DNA of 28,787 nt from Caldifarciminota bacterium (GTDB lineage Bacteria; Hydrothermota; Tepidihabitantia; B3-TA06; JALVRC01): NCBI GenBank assembly GCA_027025255.1, contig JALVRC010000144.1, positions 1 through 28,787 on the forward strand, written 5' to 3'. The stretch's first letter is position 1; the number at the start of each line of letters is the position of its first letter. The position numbers and the translations under genes are program-made. This document shows positions 1 to 7,709 of this stretch, one piece after another. The notes below the pieces were generated by a model. That model saw nothing but the letters and a program-made list of their open reading frames with translations. It ran no database searches and was not told the origin of the DNA.

Positions 1-40
1 TTTTTATACTTTCTTATAAACAAAGCTGGCTTTCTGTCTC

Positions 41-68
41 TTGACATATAACTATTTATAAATATAAT
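41..68 (+). promoter_or_regulatory. Promoter of the first gene (-35/-10)
   Basis: A perfect TTGACA at 41-46 and a perfect TATAAT at 63-68 are separated by 16 bp. The start codon at 86 is only 17 nt beyond the -10 box, so transcription should begin around 75, right at the Shine-Dalgarno sequence (AGGAGG, 76-81). The 5' leader is therefore expected to be about 11 nt. Confidence 0.8.
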
Positions 69-85
69 TTAAAAAAGGAGGTCAT

Positions 86-574
86 ATGCATTTTCTTTTC
101 TTTGTTTTGTTTAAAGGTTTTACATTCCAAAATCCTGAAATAAAAAGTGTTGGAATGGGCTTAAGAATAAACTTTGCAGGTGGACCTATTCCTGCCATTG
201 TTTTTAACCTTTCTTTGTACGATAATCTGGACATCTCTCTTTCTATCGGTGGAATATATATAAAACATAACTTTATTCTCAGAAATGAGTGTAATGTTAA
301 ATACTTTTTAACAAACAATCCGTTAAAGCCTATGATAGAAACAGGCATGGGCTTCACATATATGAAATTGCCAAAAAGAAACCCTGTTAATAACTTTGTT
401 ATTGATATACACCTGCTTCCAGGCGTGGAATGGGATATTACAAGAAATTTCTATACATCATTTGATATAGGATTAGCCTATGGAGTATATACCTCATATA
501 AATTGAAAAGAAAAGTATTCCCAATATTTTCAATTTTTAATGTTGAAACGGGATACAGAACAAATTATGAATAA
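86..574 (+). CDS. Small predicted outer-membrane beta-barrel-like protein
   Basis: Protein of 162 residues, family not recognised. After a short hydrophobic N-terminus (MHFLFFVLF) the sequence alternates polar and hydrophobic residues in many short aromatic-rich strands (for example SVGMGLRINFAGG near residue 21 and FYTSFDIGLAYGVYTSY near 130), the pattern of small OmpA/OprF-like barrels. The start is well supported: AGGAGG at 76-81 lies 4 nt before ATG 86, under a near-consensus promoter. It is monocistronic as far as visible, with about 140 bp to the next gene. Export is an inference, because the N-terminus lacks a basic n-region and is shorter than a standard signal peptide. It could instead be a secreted beta-sandwich. 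The real gene status is firm; function is unknown. Confidence 0.7.
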   Translation: MHFLFFVLFKGFTFQNPEIKSVGMGLRINFAGGPIPAIVFNLSLYDNLDISLSIGGIYIKHNFILRNECNVKYFLTNNPLKPMIETGMGFTYMKLPKRNPVNNFVIDIHLLPGVEWDITRNFYTSFDIGLAYGVYTSYKLKRKVFPIFSIFNVETGYRTNYE

Positions 575-655
575 AGACTGTAAGTGAACTAATACTTCAA
601 TAAAAATAGTACAATACAATATAAAAAAGATTAATATTAAATAAATAAATTTCTA

Positions 656-683
656 TTGACAAACCCTTTTTTTTATATAAAAT
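656..683 (+). promoter_or_regulatory. Promoter of the dtxR-feoAB-lip operon
   Basis: TTGACA at 656-661 and TAAAAT at 678-683 are spaced by 16 bp. The start codon ATG 714 follows 30 nt after the -10 box. This is the only promoter seen before 7637, so it probably drives seven genes. The flank 575-655 is AT-rich and contains no gene or hairpin terminator that I can see. Confidence 0.7.
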
Positions 684-705
684 TAGACATGGCTAACATT
701 GTTAG
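683..705 (+). promoter_or_regulatory. Candidate metalloregulator (DtxR-type) operator
   Basis: Immediately after the -10 box there are two overlapping inverted repeats: TTAG at 683-686 with CTAA at 693-696, and CTAAC at 693-697 with GTTAG at 701-705 (3-nt centre ATT). The half-sites TTAG/CTAA resemble the DtxR/IdeR iron-box core. The position over the expected transcription start (about 690) is right for repression by the protein encoded just downstream. Assignment rests on resemblance and position only. Confidence 0.45.
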
Positions 706-713
706 GAGTATTT

Positions 714-1109
714 ATGAATGAACTTTCTCCCAGTAGAGAGGACTATCTTAAAACCATTTTCCTGCTTTCCCAATTAAATCATGTTGTCAGGGTAAAAGAT
801 ATCAGCCAAAAATTGGGGGTAAAACCCGCTTCCGTTATCAATATAGTTAAGGCACTCAGTAAGAACGGATTCGTTATTCATGAACACTATGGCTATATAG
901 AACTCACAGAACAGGGAGAGAAAGAAGCTCTTATTGTACTGAGAAAATATAAAATCTTATTTGATTTTTTTCAGTCCATTCTTGGATTAAGTTCTGAAGA
1001 AGCCTACGAAAATGCTTGTTCTATTGAACATTACATTACTGATAATGCTTTAAAAGCAATAGAGAAAATAAACAGAAACCTTAAAAAAAATAAAAAAGTA
1101 TATGAATAA
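714..1109 (+). CDS. DtxR/MntR-family metal-dependent transcriptional regulator
   Basis: Protein of 131 residues with an N-terminal winged helix (about 5-65) and a helical dimerisation/metal domain (about 66-131). The C-terminal SH3-like domain of full-length DtxR is absent. By alignment with DtxR, the primary-site ligands C102, E105 and H106 are present, and residue 10 is Asp, as in MntR D8. The ancillary-site positions H79 and H98 are both Tyr here (RKYK, EAYENAC), and E83 is Phe. The Cys at 102 resembles iron-responsive DtxR rather than MntR, fitting the adjacent feoAB. I chose ATG 714 because AGGAG at 704-708 lies 5 nt upstream; an in-frame TTG at 699 has no ribosome site. The end overlaps feoA by 8 nt. 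It probably represses its own operon. Confidence 0.88.
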   Translation: MNELSPSREDYLKTIFLLSQLNHVVRVKDISQKLGVKPASVINIVKALSKNGFVIHEHYGYIELTEQGEKEALIVLRKYKILFDFFQSILGLSSEEAYENACSIEHYITDNALKAIEKINRNLKKNKKVYE

Positions 1110-1335
1110 TACATTTCCTTTATTAAAAGCAAGAATAGGGAGCCAGGTAATAATTGACGAACTAAAAGGTGGTCCTGGTTTTTATAGACGCCTTATTGAT
1201 ATGGGGCTCTTACCTGGAACCAATATTGAGATAATTTCAGGCGGGACAAATGGCCCTATTATTATAGCTAAAGATGGCATAAGAATAGGGATAGGAGCCC
1301 GTATGGCAGCAAAAATCTTTGTGAGGCCTGCGTGA
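1102..1335 (+). CDS. feoA: FeoA, ferrous iron transport protein A
   Basis: Small cytoplasmic SH3-like protein of 77 residues that partners FeoB in Fe(II) uptake. The family pattern is visible: a Gly-rich turn and RRLIDMGLLPGTNIEI (about 29-45), then the glycine- and isoleucine-rich strands ending in GIGARMAAKIFV. The length is normal for FeoA. The start ATG overlaps the regulator's stop by 8 nt, and its own TGA overlaps the GTG of feoB by 3 nt, so the three genes are translationally coupled. FeoA shares the fold of the C-terminal domain that the regulator upstream lacks. Confidence 0.92.
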   Translation: MNNTFPLLKARIGSQVIIDELKGGPGFYRRLIDMGLLPGTNIEIISGGTNGPIIIAKDGIRIGIGARMAAKIFVRPA

Positions 1336-3323
1336 ACTATACAGTGGCCATTGCAGGTAATCCGAATAGTGGAAAATCAACAATATTTAATGCTTTAACA
1401 GGCTTACATCAACATATTGGAAATTGGTCAGGCGTAACCGTTGAGAAAAAATATGGCGAATATAAGATTGGTGAACATATAATTAACATAGTTGATTTAC
1501 CAGGAACCTATTCCCTGAATCCTAAATCAATTGATGAAAGAATAGCGCGTGATTTTATAATAAGTAAAAAAAGTGACCTTGTTGTTGTAGTTGTAAATGC
1601 CTCAGACCTCGAAAAGAGCCTTACCTTACTTATTGATATACTTGAAGCAGGGATAAAAACGCTTGTTGTCTTCAATATGATGGATATGGTTAAAATACAG
1701 GGAAAAACAATTGATATTAGAACCCTGGAGAAAATATTGAATATCAGAATACTTAAAACTGTTGCCCATAAAAAGATAGGTACAGATAGGCTAAAACTTT
1801 CAATACTTCAGGAAATAAAAACCCCTACGCAACAAAGATTTAAGATTCAATATAAAGAGAGGATTGAAACAACCATTAAAAAAGCTATTAAATACATAAC
1901 AGTACCAGAGAACATTGGTGTGAACAAAAGATGGATATTTCTAAAGTTTCTTGAGGGAGAAAACATACTCAACTTTTCGGAAGAAACTCTAAAAAGGCTT
2001 AATGAATACAAGAAAATAATCTCAGATTTTCTGCATTCTCAAAATCTTGAATTATACTTTGTTGAAAAACGATATGCTTATGTTGAGGGATTAATAAAAG
2101 AAACCGTAAAAAACGAGCTCCCACTGGAAAAAAGAATCTTCATCTCTGATAGGATTGATAGAATAGTAACCAACAAATTTCTTGGTATACCCATCTTTAT
2201 TCTTGTCATGGGTGCTATGTTCTATCTTGTATTTACCATTGGAACTCCGTTATCCAATCTTATAGAAAGTTTTTTCGAGTGGATATCCGTAATAATAAAA
2301 ACCTTTTTAACAGGGCTTAATATATCCAGCATAATTATCTCATTTATTGTTGATGGCATTATAGGCGGTGTTGGCTCTATAATTGTTTTTCTTCCCAATA
2401 TAGCTCTCCTCTTTTTAGGAATAGGCATACTTGAAAGTTCTGGATACATGGCTCGAGCAGCATTTATTATGGATAAATTTATGCATATTTTCGGTCTTCA
2501 CGGTAAGTCGTTTATCCCCATGATAATGGGATTTGGTTGCACTGTACCAGCCATAATGTCAGCAAGAACACTTGATTCGGAAAAGGATAGAATACTAACT
2601 ATACTTGTTCTTCCATTAATGTCGTGCTCTGCACGTCTACCTATCTATGTACTTTTTGCATCTATTTTCTTTCCTCATAAAGAAGCATTTGTAGTACTTT
2701 CTCTTTATTTCTTAGGAATAATTATAGCAATGATAGTAGCAAGAATATTTAAAAATATATTCTTTAAAGCAAAAATAGCTCCATTAATTGTTGAATTGCC
2801 TCCTTATAGGATGCCTGTATGGAAAGATATCTTTATATCTGTCTGGATAAAATCTAAACTCTTTATAAAAAAGGCTGGGACCGTAATTCTTCTTGCAGCA
2901 GTGATAATGTGGGTATTAGCTTCCTTACCTCCTGGAGTAGAATATGCGTCCAGGGAAAGTTTCATAGGTAAAATAGGCAGTTTCTTTGCCCCTGTACTTA
3001 AATTATCAGGTTTTGGATTCTATGAAGCAGCTGTTGCCCTTATTATGGGTTTTATGGCTAAAGAATTAGTAGTAAGTAGTCTGGGAACTCTATTTGGGAC
3101 TACTTTAAGAAGTTCTATACAAACCCTGTTTACACCTATTTCTGCATACGCTTTTATGATTATGAGTCTGGTATATGTTCCATGCATTGCTACAATAGCA
3201 ACCATAAAGCAAGAAGCTGGGTGGAAATGGTCTGTGATTGTTATTTTATACTCAATAATTTTAGGCTGGATTCTGGCAACTATTTTTTATCAAACATCAT
3301 TATTAATAAAAACAATTTTTTAA
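1332..3323 (+). CDS. feoB: FeoB, Fe(II) transporter with N-terminal GTPase domain
   Basis: Inner-membrane ferrous iron permease of 663 residues, close to the usual length. The N-terminal G domain shows G1 GNPNSGKST (9-17), the G2 region NWSGVTVEK, G3 DLPG (55-58) and G4 NMMD (115-118). A helical regulator domain follows to about residue 270, then a polytopic membrane part with the two family gate signatures GFGCTVPAIMSAR (about 400) and SCSARLPIY (about 428). The start is GTG 1332, overlapping the feoA stop. It ends in TAA 9 nt before lipS1, with no terminator between, so iron uptake and lipoate genes appear co-transcribed. Confidence 0.96.
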   Translation: MNYTVAIAGNPNSGKSTIFNALTGLHQHIGNWSGVTVEKKYGEYKIGEHIINIVDLPGTYSLNPKSIDERIARDFIISKKSDLVVVVVNASDLEKSLTLLIDILEAGIKTLVVFNMMDMVKIQGKTIDIRTLEKILNIRILKTVAHKKIGTDRLKLSILQEIKTPTQQRFKIQYKERIETTIKKAIKYITVPENIGVNKRWIFLKFLEGENILNFSEETLKRLNEYKKIISDFLHSQNLELYFVEKRYAYVEGLIKETVKNELPLEKRIFISDRIDRIVTNKFLGIPIFILVMGAMFYLVFTIGTPLSNLIESFFEWISVIIKTFLTGLNISSIIISFIVDGIIGGVGSIIVFLPNIALLFLGIGILESSGYMARAAFIMDKFMHIFGLHGKSFIPMIMGFGCTVPAIMSARTLDSEKDRILTILVLPLMSCSARLPIYVLFASIFFPHKEAFVVLSLYFLGIIIAMIVARIFKNIFFKAKIAPLIVELPPYRMPVWKDIFISVWIKSKLFIKKAGTVILLAAVIMWVLASLPPGVEYASRESFIGKIGSFFAPVLKLSGFGFYEAAVALIMGFMAKELVVSSLGTLFGTTLRSSIQTLFTPISAYAFMIMSLVYVPCIATIATIKQEAGWKWSVIVILYSIILGWILATIFYQTSLLIKTIF

Positions 3324-3332
3324 GGAGAGTGT

Positions 3333-4355
3333 ATGAATAGTCCTGATTATATACGTATTTCCCTGGCAGCAGGCATAACATTGGGCATTTCTAAAGGAAG
3401 ATTTTATAGAAATGCGACACTGGGATGTATAAATATATTGTTAAACTATGAGGAAGGATGCAGTGCGAACTGTGCTTACTGCGGATTATCTAAGGTTCGT
3501 CCGGGATACTATGAACAAAAGTCTTTCATTCGTGTTAAATGGCCTCTGGTAAAAACGGATGAAGTTATCAAGAGAATAAAACAAAGAGAAGATATTGTTG
3601 AGAGAGTATGTATATCAATGATTACCAAAAGAAAATCAATATATGATACAATGAATATCAGTAAGAGAATAAAAATGAAAAGTTCTGTCCCAATCTCATT
3701 CCTTATCTCTCCAACTATAACATTTGAAAAGGATCTTAAAGCTTTTAAAGAAGCAGGTGCTGATAAAATAGGTATTGCAATTGATGCTGCCACACCGGAG
3801 ATTTTTAAAAGCTTGAGAGGAGAAGGCGTAAAAGGACCTCATAAATGGGAAAAATACCTAAAGATTTTTGATGCCGCTTTAAATGTTTTTGGAGAAAGAA
3901 ATGTAGGAAGCCATTTTGTTGTTGGATTAGGTGAAAGCGAGAAAGAAATGGCTTATGCTATCTGGAAAATTCGGTCTATGGGTGGAGAAACACATCTTTT
4001 TTCCTTTTATCCTGAACCAGGATCTTTGATGGCAAAACACCAAAGACCCAGTATTCCGCATTATCGAAGGATTCAACTTGCTCGTTATCTTATTGATGAA
4101 GATATTATCACATTTGATATGCTTAAATTTAATAAAGAAGAACAGATTACTTCATACGGCATTGATATAACACCATATATAGAAGAAGGAGAAGCCTTTA
4201 GAACATCTGGATGCAAAGGGAACAAAGGTAGAGTAGCCTGCAATAGACCCTATGCAAATGAACGTCCGTCAGAAGAACTTAGAAATTTTCCCTTTAAATT
4301 AGAAGCAGAAGACATAAGAAAAATAAAACGTGAGATATGGGATTATACGAAGTAA
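3333..4355 (+). CDS. lipS1: LipS1, radical SAM lipoyl synthase component 1
   Basis: Radical SAM enzyme of 340 residues. The SAM [4Fe-4S] motif CX3CX2C is at C43, C47, C50 (EGCSANCAYC). Two C-terminal cysteines, C294 (TSGC) and C303 (VAC), are candidate ligands of the auxiliary cluster that would donate sulfur. Proteins of this type are often labelled biotin-synthase-like. The identification rests on the neighbour set: a geranylgeranyl-reductase-like flavoprotein, a second radical SAM protein and an sLpl(AB)-type ligase, the arrangement described for LipS1/LipS2 lipoate assembly in archaea and sulfur-oxidising bacteria. LipS1 and LipS2 together insert sulfur at C6 and C8 of protein-bound octanoyl groups. 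ATG 3333 is preceded by AAGGAG (3322-3327). The end overlaps lipT by 19 nt. Confidence 0.85.
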   Translation: MNSPDYIRISLAAGITLGISKGRFYRNATLGCINILLNYEEGCSANCAYCGLSKVRPGYYEQKSFIRVKWPLVKTDEVIKRIKQREDIVERVCISMITKRKSIYDTMNISKRIKMKSSVPISFLISPTITFEKDLKAFKEAGADKIGIAIDAATPEIFKSLRGEGVKGPHKWEKYLKIFDAALNVFGERNVGSHFVVGLGESEKEMAYAIWKIRSMGGETHLFSFYPEPGSLMAKHQRPSIPHYRRIQLARYLIDEDIITFDMLKFNKEEQITSYGIDITPYIEEGEAFRTSGCKGNKGRVACNRPYANERPSEELRNFPFKLEAEDIRKIKREIWDYTK

Positions 4356-5281
4356 TAATAATTGGAGCAGGTCCTGCTGGACTAAAATTAGCCCAATCTT
4401 TAAAAACTAAAAATTACCTTATTCTTGAGAAAGAAAAGAAATATAAACGAATACCCTGTGCAGAATGGATACCATATTTTATGGATTTACCTTCTATTCA
4501 ACCAACAAAAGGCATGATTACTGATTATCCAGGAGGAAGAATATATAAAAAGGCATCTGGCAAGATAATAGATAGAAAGTCATGGCAAACCAAAATGCTT
4601 TCAGGCTTGCAGGGAAACGTACACGTAAATGAAAAAGCAACCTATATAGAAAAGAACACAGTATTTACAAACAAAGGACAATATCAGGGAAAATGGATAG
4701 TAGGAGCTGATGGTCCAAAATCAATACTCTCTTCGCATTTTAGAACCTCAAATAAGTATCTGCCTGCGGTTAACATGAATGTTAAACTAAAAAACCCATT
4801 AATGAATACGCATGTTGTATTTTCATTAAACATTCCTTATGGATATGGCTGGCTTTTCCCTAAAGCAGATATAGCTAACATTGGCTTAGGAGCCTATGGG
4901 AAGTTAAATAAACCTATGGAATATGTTCTAAGTTTCTATAAACCATATATTTATTCTAAACCATTTAATATAAGTGCAGGATTAATTCCTTTAGAAGTTA
5001 CCTTTCCTAACATTATTGGGAATAAAATCTTAGTAGGTGATGCAGGAGGGTTTATTGATCCCATTACAGGCAGTGGAATTCAATATGCCTTAGAGACAGG
5101 AGATTTAACTGCTAAGTTGATCAACAATGAGCTATCAAATGAAAAATACATAAAAAGCATAAAAAACATATACGTACGTTTTTTAAATAAAAGAGCCAGA
5201 CTAAAAGATATTAAGGAGAGCAATTGGAAGAACCTTTACAGAGCAGTAAAAAAGAGCTGGATTTCTTTCTCCCCGGGATGA
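4337..5281 (+). CDS. lipT: LipT-like FAD-dependent oxidoreductase (geranylgeranyl reductase family)
   Basis: Flavoprotein of 314 residues in the geranylgeranyl reductase/p-hydroxybenzoate hydroxylase family. The N-terminal dinucleotide motif is GAGPAG (residues 10-15). VGADGPKS lies near 123, GYGWLFPK near 172, and the FAD-contacting GDAGGFIDPITGSGIQYALE near 232. Sandwiched between lipS1 and lipS2, it matches LipT, a flavoprotein proposed to feed electrons to the radical SAM lipoyl synthases. That role comes from published gene neighbourhoods and is not visible in the protein itself. It overlaps lipS1 by 19 nt and lipS2 by 58 nt. The length is a little short for the broader family (about 350-400), lacking much of the C-terminal helical part. 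Confidence 0.8.
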   Translation: MGLYEVIIIGAGPAGLKLAQSLKTKNYLILEKEKKYKRIPCAEWIPYFMDLPSIQPTKGMITDYPGGRIYKKASGKIIDRKSWQTKMLSGLQGNVHVNEKATYIEKNTVFTNKGQYQGKWIVGADGPKSILSSHFRTSNKYLPAVNMNVKLKNPLMNTHVVFSLNIPYGYGWLFPKADIANIGLGAYGKLNKPMEYVLSFYKPYIYSKPFNISAGLIPLEVTFPNIIGNKILVGDAGGFIDPITGSGIQYALETGDLTAKLINNELSNEKYIKSIKNIYVRFLNKRARLKDIKESNWKNLYRAVKKSWISFSPG

Positions 5282-6099
5282 TAACAATTGATGGGGAAAA
5301 AGGACTGTATCCTGCTATATCAATAACAGGTACTGTTTGCCATCAAAACTGTCTTCATTGCAAAGGCAGCCTTCTTAAGGATATGTTACCTGTAAAATCT
5401 TCAATAGAGCTCACTCATCTTCTCTACAGACTTGAAGAAAAAGGGATGAAAGGAGTTCTAATCAGTGGGGGTTCGTTTAAAAACGGAAGCATGCCATGGG
5501 AAGATTTTTTAAAAGGCATTAATGACTACAAAGGGAAAATGTTCATATCAGCTCATTCAGGAATGAATGTGAGCGAAGAAGTAGCTATAATGATGAGAAA
5601 AGCAGGTATTAGACAGGCATTAATCGATGTTGTAGGCGATAAAAAAACAATGAAAGAAATATTAAACTTAGATGACTTTTCTATAATGAGGGAAAGTCTT
5701 AAGAATCTATACTCTTCTGGGCTTGAAGTTGTACCACACATTATAATTGGTCTCTACTATGGTAAAATCAAAGGCGAATATGAAGCGGCAAAACTTCTTT
5801 TAGAATTCTCTGATGAGATTGTTGTTCCTGTTGTGATAATGCCAATTGTGATGAAAGTTGAACCTCCTCCGATTGACGAGGTTTTAAAATTCTTTTCTTT
5901 TTTAAAAAAGCACTTCAGAATTGTATCCTTAGGATGTGCAAGACCAAGAGGAGTATATAGATATAAACTTGAAAAGAAGCTTATTGAAAGAGGACTGATA
6001 AATAGACTCGCAATATGGTCTGAACAGGCAAAAGAAAGTGCAAAAAACGCAGGATATAAGATAAATTATCATTATACTTGCTGTTCAATAAAACTATGA
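5224..6099 (+). CDS. lipS2: LipS2, radical SAM lipoyl synthase component 2
   Basis: Radical SAM protein of 291 residues with CX3CX2C at C39, C43, C46 (TVCHQNCLHC). Extra cysteines C238 (SLGCARPRG) and C286/C287 (TCCSIKL) are likely auxiliary-cluster ligands. The N-terminal stretch FFLPG...YPAISITGT preceding the SAM motif is characteristic of LipS2. The start is TTG 5224, supported by AAGGAG at 5213-5218 (5-nt spacing) and by that conserved N-terminus, which an alternative ATG at 5278 would remove. The gene begins 58 nt inside lipT, and its TGA overlaps the ATG of the ligase gene (ATGA), so translation is coupled along the pathway genes. Confidence 0.85.
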   Translation: MEEPLQSSKKELDFFLPGMITIDGEKGLYPAISITGTVCHQNCLHCKGSLLKDMLPVKSSIELTHLLYRLEEKGMKGVLISGGSFKNGSMPWEDFLKGINDYKGKMFISAHSGMNVSEEVAIMMRKAGIRQALIDVVGDKKTMKEILNLDDFSIMRESLKNLYSSGLEVVPHIIIGLYYGKIKGEYEAAKLLLEFSDEIVVPVVIMPIVMKVEPPPIDEVLKFFSFLKKHFRIVSLGCARPRGVYRYKLEKKLIERGLINRLAIWSEQAKESAKNAGYKINYHYTCCSIKL

Positions 6100-7637
6100 A
6101 AATGAGAATTATTGATACGGGTCTAAAAAATGCAGCCTGGAATATGGCTGCTGATCAGGCATTGTTGGAAATCCAGAATGAACATCCTCAACCTACATTA
6201 AGATTTCTTTCATTTAAACCTGAATGTGTCCTTGTCGGATATTTTCAGACTGTAAAACAAGAAATACGAGAAAATTACTGTATTGAAAACGGAATCCATA
6301 TAAATAGAAGGATAACTGGAGGAGGTACAATCTATTTTGACCCTTCTCAAATCGGATGGGAAATCATAGCTCCCCATGATTTTTTCCCCTATCCTCCACA
6401 CAAAATGTATGAAATTGTAGGACAAGCTATTGCAAAAGGTATTTCTAAACTTGGAGTTGATGCTGTTTTTAAACCAAGAAACGATATAGAAGTCAACGGG
6501 AAAAAAATCTCTGGTATGGGCGGTGCTACATTTAAAAATGCTTTTTTATTCCAGGGCACCTTACTTGTAAAAGATAAAATCTCTGAAATGCTCTATGCAC
6601 TGAAAGTTCCCATAGATAAACTCAAACCCAAAGAAATTGACTCTGTAAAAGAAAGGGTTACCTGTTTAGAACTTGAAACAGGTAAAACTCCCGATAGAGA
6701 GAGTATAAAAAACAGTTTGGTTAACTCTCTTTCAAAAGAATTTTCAATAGATTTTCAAGAGGGACGTCTATCAGAAAAAGAGCTTAATCTCATTGAGAGG
6801 AAACTTCCCTTTTTTTCCTCTGACAAGTGGATAAACAGAATAAAGCTTCCTCCCGAAAGCCAGGGACAGATTTCAGGAACATATCGTTCTAATGAAGGAA
6901 CCATAAGGATAAACATGGTAGTAAACAGCAAACAAAATGCTTTAAGGTCTACACTTATTACAGGCGATTTTTTTGTTGACGATAGAAAATCCCTTAATGA
7001 TATGGAAAGGCTTTTGAAAAATATTCCTATGAAACCTATAAAAATAATAAAAGCTGTAGAGGACTTTCTTATATCCCATTCATTCCTTCCAAAAGAGGAT
7101 ATTTTTGGAGCATTTAAAGAGGTATTTAAAAAATGGGAATGGATAAAACAGGGATTCACACCTCAAGAAGTAAATCATATATTCAATGTAAATTTTGAAC
7201 CAGGCGATGCTTTCAAACCCAGGGTATTTCTTTTTCCATACTGTTCAAAAAAGGCTGACTGTACTTACAGATTTAAGAATGAATGCATCGTATGTGATTT
7301 ATGTTCAGTAGGTGAAGGATATAAGCTGGCTATGGAACATGGATTAGAGCCAATCACTATTGTAAGTTTTGAAAATCTTATAGAAACATTTGAAAAACTT
7401 AAGAAAAAAGGGATAACTGACTATATAGGTTCTTGCTGTGAGGCTTTTTACATAAAACATCAGGATGCATTTAGAGAATCTAATCTTAAAGGCCTGCTTA
7501 TAAATGTTGAAAGTTCTACCTGCTATGACCTTGGACAGGCAAAACTTGCTTATGAAGGTAAATTTGAAAGCGAAACGAATCTTAATCTCAAATTAATTAA
7601 TAAAGTCTTAAACTATATTAAACAAAAAAATTTTTAA
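6096..7637 (+). CDS. sLpl(AB)-type lipoate-protein ligase fused to a DUF116 cysteine-rich domain
   Basis: Protein of 513 residues in three parts. Residues 1 to about 220 are an LplA-type catalytic domain with NRRITGGGTIYFD (70-82) and the adenylate/lysine segment VNGKKISGMGG (133-143). About 225-350 is an LplB-like accessory domain, as in sLpl(AB). About 373-513 is a DUF116 domain with eight cysteines: C383, C389, C397, C400, C403, C447, C448 (GSCCEAF) and C476 (SSTCYDLG), a set suited to a metal or Fe-S site. It should load octanoate or lipoate onto carrier proteins for LipS1/LipS2 to act on; no carrier is encoded here. ATG 6096 overlaps the lipS2 stop as ATGA. An upstream TTG at 6078 is less likely. 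The DUF116 fusion is the notable feature. Confidence 0.85.
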   Translation: MKMRIIDTGLKNAAWNMAADQALLEIQNEHPQPTLRFLSFKPECVLVGYFQTVKQEIRENYCIENGIHINRRITGGGTIYFDPSQIGWEIIAPHDFFPYPPHKMYEIVGQAIAKGISKLGVDAVFKPRNDIEVNGKKISGMGGATFKNAFLFQGTLLVKDKISEMLYALKVPIDKLKPKEIDSVKERVTCLELETGKTPDRESIKNSLVNSLSKEFSIDFQEGRLSEKELNLIERKLPFFSSDKWINRIKLPPESQGQISGTYRSNEGTIRINMVVNSKQNALRSTLITGDFFVDDRKSLNDMERLLKNIPMKPIKIIKAVEDFLISHSFLPKEDIFGAFKEVFKKWEWIKQGFTPQEVNHIFNVNFEPGDAFKPRVFLFPYCSKKADCTYRFKNECIVCDLCSVGEGYKLAMEHGLEPITIVSFENLIETFEKLKKKGITDYIGSCCEAFYIKHQDAFRESNLKGLLINVESSTCYDLGQAKLAYEGKFESETNLNLKLINKVLNYIKQKNF

Positions 7638-7663
7638 ATCAAATTTTGTTAGATTTGTAAAAC

Positions 7664-7691
7664 TTGACAAACATATTAATTTATTTATACT
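7664..7691 (+). promoter_or_regulatory. Promoter of the ACT/ABC-permease operon
   Basis: TTGACA at 7664-7669 and TATACT at 7686-7691 have a 16-bp spacer. The start codon is 18 nt beyond the -10 box, so the expected transcription start (about 7698) coincides with the AGGAGG ribosome site at 7698-7703. Confidence 0.75.
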
Positions 7692-7709
7692 TAAGAAAGG
7701 AGGTAAAAC

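Noticed and set aside
699..713. TTG 699 as start of the DtxR-type regulator
   Set aside because: It has no ribosome site and lies inside the candidate operator; ATG 714 has AGGAG at 5 nt and gives the normal family N-terminus.
3333..4355. Biotin synthase (BioB) for the first radical SAM protein
   Set aside because: Neighbours are LipT, LipS2 and sLpl(AB) types and no other biotin gene is present; LipS1 proteins are commonly mislabelled this way.
5278..5280. ATG 5278 (ATGA overlap with the lipT stop) as start of lipS2
   Set aside because: It removes the conserved FFLPG segment and has no ribosome site, while TTG 5224 has AAGGAG at 5 nt.
6078..6095. TTG 6078 as start of the ligase gene
   Set aside because: ATG 6096 overlaps the lipS2 stop as ATGA and gives the usual short N-terminus before the LplA fold.
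6755..7159. Minus-strand open frame of 134 codons inside the ligase gene
   Set aside because: It is a shadow of a conserved protein, with no start signals and no recognisable domain.
7640..7657. CAAAT/ATTTG inverted repeat after the ligase gene as a terminator
   Set aside because: It has only 5 AT-rich pairs, an 8-nt loop and no T-run.
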